From an uncultured Neisseriaceae bacterium (GTDB lineage Bacteria > Pseudomonadota > Gammaproteobacteria > Burkholderiales > UBA11063), in contig CAITEL010000352.1 in assembly GCA_903891375.1 (NCBI GenBank), positions 1-15,129 on the forward strand: DNA of 15,129 bases. The letters are read 5' to 3'. A program made the translations under genes and the position numbers. This document shows positions 1 through 5,752 of this stretch, in pieces. The notes under the pieces were generated by a model. It did no database searches. It was not told the DNA's origin and was given only the letters and a program-made list of their open reading frames with translations. Each line of letters begins with the position of its first letter. Position 1 is the first letter of the stretch.

Positions 1-102
1 AATCAAAAACCCCGCCGCAAGCAGCGGGGTATATTGAGAGCAAAAACTTTTACAGGACAAAGTTTCGTAGCAAGCTACGGGGAATTTACCCTAAGAGATT
101 AA
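1..102 (+). repeat. Interspersed repeat, copy 1 (left edge)
   Basis: This stretch matches 4105-4238 along its length and in the same orientation. Shared blocks are AATCAA, GCAGCGGGG, GCAAAAACTTTTACAG, CAAAGT, GGAATT and AGAGATTAA. It holds a hairpin with a 6-bp stem, CCCCGC (10-15) pairing with GCGGGG (24-29), and a second one, CGTAG (66-70) with CTACG (75-79). The two copies differ by many substitutions and by the hairpin content of the middle, so both are old. The left end may lie outside the window. It codes for no transposase, so it is a non-autonomous palindromic repeat of the REP/MITE kind; the family is not one I can name. Confidence 0.7.
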
Positions 103-209
103 TTGAAAAAGCAGTTGGACTAAATTTTCATGTGTATTTGCCTGAAGGATTATTTAATAAATTATGTTCATTAGAAATAAAAGACTATGAAATGGCGAGT
201 ATAAGTTAA
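3..209 (+). CDS. Possible 3' end of a gene running in from the left, through the repeat
   Basis: The frame with codons starting at 3, 6, 9 and so on has no stop from the window edge to TAA at 207-209 (68 codons). It reads through repeat copy 1, giving residues such as AAGYIESKNFYR, and then continues for about 36 codons with protein-like content (LIEKAVGLNFHVYLPEG, then LFNKLCSLEIKDYEMASIS). No ATG occurs in this frame before 192, so if real it starts upstream of the window. I do not recognise the family. It may be a true C-terminus with the repeat inserted in frame, a decayed remnant, or a chance open frame; a run of this length is not rare enough in AT-rich DNA to exclude chance. Confidence 0.3.
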   Translation, partial: SKTPPQAAGYIESKNFYRTKFRSKLRGIYPKRLIEKAVGLNFHVYLPEGLFNKLCSLEIKDYEMASIS

Positions 210-368
210 ATAATGGCAATACATCTTAAATATTTTTGATGTCGTGGTAAAACTTCATACAAAACCATCTATTCCATAATCTGATATAAAAAAGTAAATG
301 TCTTTAAATGCTCATCTGTTTAATTTTACTAACTGTGGTTGCCTCTGGAACATTCCCGACAGAAGTGC
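210..368. other. Gap between the left-edge frame and rph, no feature seen
   Basis: About 160 AT-rich bases downstream of rph. I see no convincing open frame, RNA gene or factor-independent terminator. The only symmetric element is a short GGAA-CA-TTCC at 347-356, too small to act as a terminator and without a T-run. Confidence 0.4.
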
Positions 369-1088
369 TTATACACATAAAGCTTTTTGAATTGTAAGTA
401 AATCTTGAATACCACACGTAGCTAAGTCAAGTAATTGATTTAGCATCGTGCGGTCAAGAGCGATTTTTTCTGCTGTGCCTTGAATCTCAATAATCGATAA
501 AGTATCATCCATCACTAGATTCATGTCAGTATCGCATGTTGAATCTTCATTATAATCTAAATCAAGTAATGCCTCACCCTTATGCACTCCAACAGAAATA
601 GCTGCTACAAAATTTTTAATTGGGTTTAATGTGAGTTTGCCATTATTCATTAAAACTGTAATTGCATCATGTAATGCTACAAATGCACCTGTTATAGCAG
701 CAGTACGTGTACCTCCATCTGCCTGAATTACATCACAATCAATCAAGATTTGTCGTTCGCCTAACATAAAAAGATTAATACTTGAACGTAGCGAACGACC
801 AATTAAACGTGATATTTCTTGTGCTCGTGAGTTCACCTTCCCCACCACCGCATCACGTTTTGAGCGAGTATGAGTCGCACTAGGTAACATAGAATATTCA
901 GCAGTAAGCCAACCTTGATTTTTCCCCTTCAAAAAAGGCGGAACGCTTTCTTCAATTGTGGCCGTGCACAGCACTTTTGTTTCGCCAAATTCAACCAACA
1001 CTGAACCTTCAGCATATTTGGTGTAGTTTTTAGTAATTTTTATCTCTCGCAATTCGTGAGCTAAACGGTTCTTGTGTCTTAAAAGCAT
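369..1088 (-). CDS. rph: Ribonuclease PH
   Basis: Phosphate-dependent 3'-to-5' exoribonuclease that trims the 3' ends of tRNA precursors and other RNAs; it acts in the cytoplasm as a ring-shaped hexamer. The family is evident along the whole length: [15 protein letters not shown] near the N-terminus, [11 protein letters not shown] and THTR, the phosphate-binding [11 protein letters not shown], and [15 protein letters not shown], which carries the two aspartates (178 and 184, counted from the outer ATG) that family knowledge assigns to catalysis and metal binding. Two ATGs lie close together at 1094 and 1088. The only good ribosome site, GGAG (minus strand of 1097-1100), is 2 nt from the outer ATG but 8 nt from the inner one, so I chose 1088, giving 239 aa, the usual length. 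The membrane-protein gene ends 36 nt upstream on the same strand, so the two are probably co-transcribed. Confidence 0.97.
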   Translation of the reverse strand: MLLRHKNRLAHELREIKITKNYTKYAEGSVLVEFGETKVLCTATIEESVPPFLKGKNQGWLTAEYSMLPSATHTRSKRDAVVGKVNSRAQEISRLIGRSLRSSINLFMLGERQILIDCDVIQADGGTRTAAITGAFVALHDAITVLMNNGKLTLNPIKNFVAAISVGVHKGEALLDLDYNEDSTCDTDMNLVMDDTLSIIEIQGTAEKIALDRTMLNQLLDLATCGIQDLLTIQKALCV

Positions 1089-1096
1089 GTGCATAT

Positions 1097-1100
1097 CTCC
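1097..1100 (-). promoter_or_regulatory. Ribosome binding site deciding the rph start
   Basis: GGAG on the minus strand. Spacing is 8 nt to the ATG at 1088 and 2 nt to the ATG at 1094; only the first is normal, so translation most likely starts at 1088. Confidence 0.6.
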
Positions 1101-1124
1101 AAATATAATTTTCTATTTTGTTAA

Positions 1125-1595
1125 TTAATGGTGAGGGTATAATTTAGATAATCGTGCCTTAACTAATGCACAAAACATCAATAAATCAACAAGAAAAATA
1201 AATTTCAAAGCATAAGTATCATCACTAAACTCATAAATACTATAAGCACTAGAACAAAAACAAAACACAGAAATAGTGAGTAATAAAATACCTGTGGCCG
1301 TCGCTCGATGGTTTTTAATTTTGTAATAACTCACCGTTAAAAATCTACTAGCTCCACAAAAATAAATTAACACCAAACATAAAAATTCGGTAAATAAATC
1401 CCCATTAGTGTATCCACCAAGTTCAAGACCTGCAAAACTCCGTGCAGTTGGCGATATGGTTAACACAATTAAAGAAAAACTCAAACACCAATAAAACCTC
1501 TGGCGTAAGTTTTTATAATTCTTAATGTAGTTGTGTTCTTCAAAATCACAGTAAGGATAGCCACCTTCATGTGTCATATGGTCTATATAGCTCAT
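1125..1595 (-). CDS. Small four-helix membrane protein, function unknown
   Basis: A 156-aa protein that I do not recognise. It has a polar N-terminus of about 32 residues with several Tyr, His and acidic residues, then four hydrophobic segments at about 33-50, 66-90, 98-120 and 127-146, and a short basic tail. This predicts an integral inner-membrane protein with both ends on the same side. No catalytic or transport motif is visible. Cysteines cluster in the third segment (FCFCSS). The start at 1595 has AGAGGGA about 7 nt upstream; a second in-frame ATG lies at codon 7. A promoter sits 40 nt upstream, and rph follows 36 nt downstream, so it is the first gene of a likely two-gene unit. That placement does not by itself indicate a role in RNA processing. 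Confidence 0.75.
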   Translation of the reverse strand: MSYIDHMTHEGGYPYCDFEEHNYIKNYKNLRQRFYWCLSFSLIVLTISPTARSFAGLELGGYTNGDLFTEFLCLVLIYFCGASRFLTVSYYKIKNHRATATGILLLTISVFCFCSSAYSIYEFSDDTYALKFIFLVDLLMFCALVKARLSKLYPHH

Positions 1596-1634
1596 GTATC
1601 TTTCCCTCTAACTATTATTTTAGGTATATACACT

Positions 1635-1663
1635 ATTATACACCTATTACGTGCGGTTTACAA
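1635..1663 (-). promoter_or_regulatory. Sigma70-type promoter for the membrane protein and rph
   Basis: On the minus strand, -35 TTGTAA (1663-1658), a 17-nt spacer and a perfect -10 TATAAT (1640-1635) preceded by TG in GGTG. It lies in the 93-nt gap after the glycosyltransferase gene and points at the membrane-protein gene, with the -10 about 40 nt from its ATG. This separates the unit from the glycan genes upstream. Confidence 0.7.
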
Positions 1664-1688
1664 AATATTTCCAAGTTATCTTCTTGAA

Positions 1689-2801
1689 TCATTCAATTGT
1701 TCTATAAAATGCTTTTAATTTTTCTGCTTCATTTTCCCAATTGTAGTATTTAATAACTGCATTACGTCCATTTTTCCCCATCTGATTTGCTTTATCTTGA
1801 TTGTTCATTAAAAATATACAAGCATTAGCAATTGCATTAATATTATTGGGATCAACTAAAATACCACAATCATTAGTTTTAATAATATCATGCCATAGTG
1901 CAAAATCAGAAGCAATTACAGGAATACCCGCTAACATATATTCAAATAATTTAATAGGTAATGATTCAATATAGCTAGGAGTTGGAAGTAATGTTACTAA
2001 ACCAATCTTAACTTTTTTTAATAAGTCAACGATTTCTTCTCTGTTTAAAACACCTTGATAATTTACAAATTCATTACCACTTAATTTTGCTAATTGCTCT
2101 AATGAAACATCACCACTAAATAAACCAGCAAGCTCGAGTGGTAGTTTACTGGTAGCCAAAGATTCTATAACATGCTCTATACCACGTGTTTTAGAAATAC
2201 TACCAATATAACAAAGTTTATCATCCCGAGTATTCCACTCAACATTAACATTTGCCAATTCACTTAATAGTGGGTAATTACACACAGCATCAACGCGTGT
2301 GTTATACTTGCTAAAACGTGTAGCAATTATTGGCGTTGCAGTAACTATACCTCTATATTTTTGCGTACAAAGTTTTTCTAACAAAGTCACACCATATGAG
2401 ACTAACGGCCGAAAAAACTTTGGTATCCAATATTTATTCATTACTTGTTTAGGTAAATCCTCATGCACATCATATATTACCCCAAATCCTTTGTTAGCTA
2501 ATCGTCTGCACATAAGCATTAATTCTGGATCATGAAAATGTATTATATCTGGCTGTAATTCTAATAATTTAGAATAAATTAATCGTGGGGTTTTTAACAT
2601 GCGACTAAATCTACCACTAGGTTTACCTACATCTAATATATGTATATTGTTTTTTATTTCATCACCTAATCCGTCCGCAACAATTAAATATACCTTATAG
2701 CCAAACTCTGCTAAAGATGTGCATTCTTTGACAAAAATACGTATATCATAACGTTTATGTGCTGAGGTTATGTGACATATTGTTTTTGTTGTATCTACCA
2801 C
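1689..2801 (-). CDS. GT4-type glycosyltransferase
   Basis: Predicted retaining glycosyltransferase of the GT-B fold, moving a sugar from a nucleotide-sugar donor to a lipid-linked or surface glycan at the cytoplasmic face of the inner membrane. The N-terminal acceptor domain has HFHDPELM (88-95) and YDVHEDLP (110-117), both typical of GT4 enzymes. The C-terminal donor domain has CYIGSISKTRGIE (197-209), and the E-x7-E signature is intact: E279 and E287 within ESLPIKLFEYMLAGIPVIAS, followed by CGILVDP. At 370 aa it is of normal full length. The start is GTG, with AAAGGGG 5 nt upstream; there is no ATG nearby in frame. It begins 15 nt after the NTPase reading frame ends, so it was probably in the same transcript. 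Donor and acceptor cannot be told from sequence. Confidence 0.9.
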   Translation of the reverse strand: MVDTTKTICHITSAHKRYDIRIFVKECTSLAEFGYKVYLIVADGLGDEIKNNIHILDVGKPSGRFSRMLKTPRLIYSKLLELQPDIIHFHDPELMLMCRRLANKGFGVIYDVHEDLPKQVMNKYWIPKFFRPLVSYGVTLLEKLCTQKYRGIVTATPIIATRFSKYNTRVDAVCNYPLLSELANVNVEWNTRDDKLCYIGSISKTRGIEHVIESLATSKLPLELAGLFSGDVSLEQLAKLSGNEFVNYQGVLNREEIVDLLKKVKIGLVTLLPTPSYIESLPIKLFEYMLAGIPVIASDFALWHDIIKTNDCGILVDPNNINAIANACIFLMNNQDKANQMGKNGRNAVIKYYNWENEAEKLKAFYRTIE

Positions 2802-2816
2802 GTACTCCCCTTTCCT

Positions 2817-3656
2817 TTATTTTAGCTCATTTTCATCTATATTATGATAAAAAGCAATATCTTTTAATTTCTTATTCTTATAATCTGTTACTATTATTTC
2901 ACTGTTATAATAAAAATCATTGGTATCGCCATCTACTGCTTGACTCACCATTTTTACTAATGTATCAGTATTAGTTTTTTTATTTGTAAATGTAGTTAGC
3001 ATATATAAAAGTAAATCATATTTTTTCAGGTTTTTCTTAATTAATATATCAATTTTGCAACCATCAATATCAGCAATTAACCAGTCTGGAATAGATGCAA
3101 ATTTAATCTCATATGTATTGTCTACGTAGCCCAGATCACTCTTATATTCATCATTTTGTGATATGCGATTTTTATGTAATCTATTAAAAAGAGCATTATC
3201 ATGGTAGCTTAAGTACATAACTTTAAGAAAGTTTATAATATTATTTTTATAATAACACAGTGTTACTTCTTGCATAATCTCAGAGTAGTTGTTTTTATTA
3301 AAAAATTCATTTAAGTTGGTGGGAAATTGTTGCCAAATGTTTTTTATTATCCTCAAATTCTTAAATGTAGTTACGTTAGGATTATATAATTTTTCTAGTT
3401 CACTCACAATGTCATTATAAATAGGCTTAGCCTCCAAAACTTCTTTAAGGTCATGTGGTTTTGTTATGCGCCTATCTACTACTCTTTCTGAATATGAGTT
3501 AAAAATCTTTGAACTTATATTCTCACTACTAGCAATTAATAAAATTTTATTATTCTTTTTCAAGAAATCAATTATTCCAATTAAATCTAAATAATTACTT
3601 TCCCCCTCATGTAACCGTTCAAGATCATCAAAAACAATTACTTTATTAGTCGGCAT
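2817..3656 (-). CDS. Downstream part of the interrupted NTPase (Walker B and C-terminal domain)
   Basis: The 279-aa frame after the amber codon. It starts at an internal ATG two to three residues before the Walker B strand VIVFDDLER (6-14). Then come ILLIASSEN (38-46), SYSERVVDRRITKP (54-67) and a Lys/Asn-rich helical C-terminus without recognised motifs. If translated separately it would use a weak GGA 9 nt before the ATG. Alone it lacks Walker A and the membrane anchor, so it could not be an independent ATPase. It is listed because annotation pipelines will call it as a gene. Confidence 0.55.
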   Translation of the reverse strand: MPTNKVIVFDDLERLHEGESNYLDLIGIIDFLKKNNKILLIASSENISSKIFNSYSERVVDRRITKPHDLKEVLEAKPIYNDIVSELEKLYNPNVTTFKNLRIIKNIWQQFPTNLNEFFNKNNYSEIMQEVTLCYYKNNIINFLKVMYLSYHDNALFNRLHKNRISQNDEYKSDLGYVDNTYEIKFASIPDWLIADIDGCKIDILIKKNLKKYDLLLYMLTTFTNKKTNTDTLVKMVSQAVDGDTNDFYYNSEIIVTDYKNKKLKDIAFYHNIDENELK

Positions 3657-3722
3657 TAAATTTTTCCAATAATTAATGAATAGTTTATATACGATTGTAT
3701 GAAATATATGATTTTTACCTAA

Positions 3723-4079
3723 CTAGTGTGCATTAAAGAACTGTACAATTAATTCTTCTTTATTTGCCCCAAAACAAGAAATATATATCGGGTCGCTTCG
3801 CTCTTCCAAAATAATTTTTTCTTTCAATTCTTTTTCGTAATAATGAGTTTTCCCACTCCCCCAAGAACCATAAAGCATAATACAACGATCACCATTGTTA
3901 AATAAATGTTCCTTATTATCACTTACTGAGACGTTCTTAGTTTTTGACATACGAAATTTAATATACTTAATTACTGAATATAATATTATTACTAATACTA
4001 ATACCAGCCCCAAAGCAATAGTCCATATATCTTGTATTAGCGTAGCAAAGGTGTGTAACTTTGTCATAAGAAAAGCCAT
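3723..4079 (-). CDS. Upstream part of the interrupted NTPase (membrane anchor and Walker A)
   Basis: A 118-aa frame with one transmembrane segment (about 18-40), a basic juxtamembrane stretch (KYIKFRMSK), and Walker A GSWGSGKT at 71-78, ending at TAG just after EELIVQFFNAH. Alone it has no Walker B. No good Shine-Dalgarno sequence precedes the ATG at 4079 or the one at codon 5. Repeat copy 2 ends only 25 nt upstream, so the native 5' region may have been displaced. Confidence 0.55.
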   Translation of the reverse strand: MAFLMTKLHTFATLIQDIWTIALGLVLVLVIILYSVIKYIKFRMSKTKNVSVSDNKEHLFNNGDRCIMLYGSWGSGKTHYYEKELKEKIILEERSDPIYISCFGANKEELIVQFFNAH

Positions 4080-4104
4080 AATTTTACCAAAAATAACAAA
4101 ACCA

Positions 4105-4238
4105 AATCAATAACCCAGCGGCAGAGCAGCGGGGCACCTTGAGTGCAAAAACTTTTACAGAGCAAAGTCTGGATACCAGCCTTCGCTGGTATGACAGTGT
4201 TGCGGCAAGCCACAAGGAATTATACCCAAAGAGATTAA
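4105..4238 (+). repeat. Interspersed repeat, copy 2
   Basis: Second copy of the element at 1-102, same orientation. Shared blocks run from AATCAA (4105) through GCAGCGGGG, GCAAAAACTTTTACAG, CAAAGT and AAGGAATT to AGAGATTAA (4238). Unlike copy 1 it carries an extra hairpin with a perfect 8-bp stem: ATACCAGC (4173-4180), loop CTTC, GCTGGTAT (4185-4192). The arm matching copy 1's CGTAG hairpin is here TTGCGGC-AA-GCCACAA with one mismatch. It fills most of the gap between the glycosyltransferase and the NTPase. On the minus strand it contains a TATAAT (4224-4219), but the -35 is poor, so promoter activity is uncertain. Confidence 0.75.
4173..4192. repeat. 8-bp-stem hairpin inside repeat copy 2
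   Basis: ATACCAGC, tetraloop CTTC, GCTGGTAT: perfect stem, no following T-run on either strand, so not a standard terminator. Absent from copy 1, so it is either an insertion in this copy or a deletion in the other. Confidence 0.7.
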
Positions 4239-4284
4239 AAAATAAAGCATAAAACCCCAATCATTATATTTTATTAACTATACA

Positions 4285-5514
4285 CTAATACGTAGAAATA
4301 CACTTGATGAATTTATTTGCGAGCAATGGGTAATCATGATGTTTTATCACAAAATTATAACCGTTTTCTCCCATTTGCTGTAATTCGTCAATTGGCATTG
4401 TTTTAAGTTTATTAACTGCCTCGATTATATTATTAACCTCAGTTGCGCCTACGGATATACCACAATTAGCCTCAGCAACTAAATCATTACCAGCTGTCAC
4501 TGAGTGAATAATTGGCTTTTTTGCCAACATATAATCAAATAGTTTATTTGGGCATATTCCAAAGCGATAAATAGATAACTTATGCCAACCAATGTATAAT
4601 ACGTCCATTTGCTCCAAAAATGCAGGGATTTGGGATTTTAAAATACGGGGTAAAAAAAATACATTACTTAAATTTTGTTTAACGGTTTCTGTAATTAATG
4701 ATTCTTTACTCGCACCATCACCAACTAAAACAAAAGCAACATCAGTAACCGCTTTAGCTACAGGAACAATATACTCTAAAGCATTAGATTCCCCCATCCC
4801 ACCAGCATACCCCACTAAAAAGTTAAATGTAGACTTTATTTGTTTGATTTGGACTATATGTGCCTCAGGTAATGCCGCTTTATTTTGTTCCCAATCGGTA
4901 ACCACCACCCCATTAGGAATATACACAAATTTATTTGCAGTCATTCCATGTTCTTGCATATAATCACTCGCACAAGGTAATAAACTTACTACTTTACCCG
5001 CATTTTTATAAGCAAAATCTTCAGCTCGTTGCATTAACCAAATAAATGGATGATATTTTGACATGCCACCTAATTCAATTGGTGTTAGTGGCCATAGGTC
5101 ATGAACTTCGTAAATAAATTTAGCTCCAGATTTTTTTGCAATACGATTAGCTACCTTGGTATCAAATGGATAGGTTGATGATGCAATTACTATATCTGGG
5201 TTTAATAACAGTAATTGTGGTATTAATTTATTTACTCGAGACAAAAACTGATAAATATTATATACACGTTTTAATCCATTAACCTTATATGGAGATGTTT
5301 TACACCAAATATAATTTATACCGTCAATGATTTCTTCAAAATAATTGCTACCATCTGGAATACTCACGTTTTTTTGACGTAAATGCGAAAAATTACTCGC
5401 AACAACTGTAACAGTATGGCCTTGCTTTACCCACTCACGAGCAAGATAATATGTTCTAAACTCCATACCATGATAAATTGAACCAGCGTAGTGATTAATA
5501 TAAATGATGTTCAT
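4285..5514 (-). CDS. GT4-type glycosyltransferase, WbuB-like
   Basis: A 409-aa GT-B fold glycosyltransferase of the kind found in O-antigen or capsule clusters, where WbuB-like enzymes transfer an amino-deoxy sugar to a lipid carrier. The N-terminal start MNIIYINHYAGS and the HGMEFRTYYLAREWVKQGH region fit that group. VHDLWP (137-142), YIPNGV (198-203), GYAGGMGESNALE (235-247) and VLVGDG (262-267) are present, and the donor-binding part is GICPNKLFDYMLAKKPI (319-335). In that last motif Asp327 stands where most GT4 enzymes have the second Glu of E-x7-E; PNKLFDYM is, to my knowledge, normal in WbuB-like proteins and not a sign of damage. The ATG at 5514 follows an A-rich stretch with only a weak AAGAA ribosome site. 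It lies 205 nt upstream of the NTPase, on the same strand. Confidence 0.9.
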   Translation of the reverse strand: MNIIYINHYAGSIYHGMEFRTYYLAREWVKQGHTVTVVASNFSHLRQKNVSIPDGSNYFEEIIDGINYIWCKTSPYKVNGLKRVYNIYQFLSRVNKLIPQLLLLNPDIVIASSTYPFDTKVANRIAKKSGAKFIYEVHDLWPLTPIELGGMSKYHPFIWLMQRAEDFAYKNAGKVVSLLPCASDYMQEHGMTANKFVYIPNGVVVTDWEQNKAALPEAHIVQIKQIKSTFNFLVGYAGGMGESNALEYIVPVAKAVTDVAFVLVGDGASKESLITETVKQNLSNVFFLPRILKSQIPAFLEQMDVLYIGWHKLSIYRFGICPNKLFDYMLAKKPIIHSVTAGNDLVAEANCGISVGATEVNNIIEAVNKLKTMPIDELQQMGENGYNFVIKHHDYPLLANKFIKCISTY

Positions 5515-5553
5515 TTTTATTCTTTTTAGTTATAATTAGCAAATCAAGTAGTT

Positions 5554-5583
5554 ATTGTACCAACATTAACCATTCCATGTCTG
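5554..5583 (-). promoter_or_regulatory. Candidate promoter for the WbuB-like gene
   Basis: On the minus strand, CAGACA (5583-5578), an 18-nt spacer and TACAAT (5559-5554), about 40 nt before the ATG at 5514. The -10 is good and the -35 is four of six. Confidence 0.35.
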
Positions 5584-5603
5584 AATATTTAAAAATCCCT
5601 AAT

Positions 5604-5752
5604 TTTAATTAATATATACTCGAAGTATTTGAATTTTGGATGCGAAGATACTTAAATAAAACATGACGACGTGTACATGAGTACATTAGGAATGTTTTAT
5701 TTAAGTTCGACAAAGTCCAAGATTCAAAGACGATGAGTATATTTTAATTAAA
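5604..5752. repeat. 149-bp near-palindrome with about 70-bp arms
   Basis: Bases 5604-5671 pair with 5752-5685 with almost no gap. Uninterrupted blocks include TTTAATTAA with its complement, ATATACTC (5614-5621) with GAGTATAT (5735-5742), TTTGAAT with ATTCAAA, TTGGA with TCCAA, and a 15-bp block ACTTAAATAAAACAT (5650-5664) with ATGTTTTATTTAAGT (5692-5706). The tip is TGTAC-ATGA-GTACA, offset by one base. Mismatches are grouped, mainly 5641-5649 and 5665-5671. It lies between the 3' end of the 1241-aa lipoprotein gene and the 5' side of the WbuB-like gene, and the lipoprotein's TAA (5746-5744) is inside its outer arm. It could be a MITE-type element, a terminator, or both. Confidence 0.8.

Larger units (their letters stand above)
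2817..4079 (-). pseudogene. KAP-like membrane P-loop NTPase gene interrupted by one amber codon
   Basis: The two open frames 4079-3723 and 3656-2817 lie in the same frame, 1263 bases in all (421 codons). They are separated only by TAG at 3725-3723, after which 22 sense codons (starting LGKNHIFHTIVYKLFINYW) lead directly into the second part. Joined, they make one 420-residue protein with the order expected of KAP-type P-loop NTPases: a transmembrane helix (18-40), Walker A GSWGSGKT (71-78), an ISCFGA-type strand (about 100), Walker B VIVFDDLER (147-155), and a sensor-like ILLIASSEN strand about 30 residues on. A single nonsense change explains everything, and no frameshift is needed. The rest is well preserved, so the change is recent, or the codon is read through. 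KAP NTPases are membrane-associated ATPases, some of them linked to phage exclusion (PifA). An antiphage role here is only a suggestion. Confidence 0.75.

Noticed and set aside
4219..4247. TATAAT on the minus strand of repeat copy 2 as a promoter for the NTPase gene
   Set aside because: The possible -35 (CTTTAT or TTTATT) is poor and copy 1 lacks the -10, so I do not list it as a feature.
4592..4963. Plus-strand open frame of 123 codons inside the WbuB-like glycosyltransferase gene
   Set aside because: The opposite strand codes for a glycosyltransferase with conserved motifs through this exact region; the plus frame has no recognisable family or ribosome site and is a shadow.
5591..5607. AAAAATCCCTAATTTTA, similar to the lipoprotein promoter box
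   Set aside because: It has one base inserted before the final TT, points on the plus strand into the palindrome with no gene behind it, and is not followed by a -10 that serves a gene.
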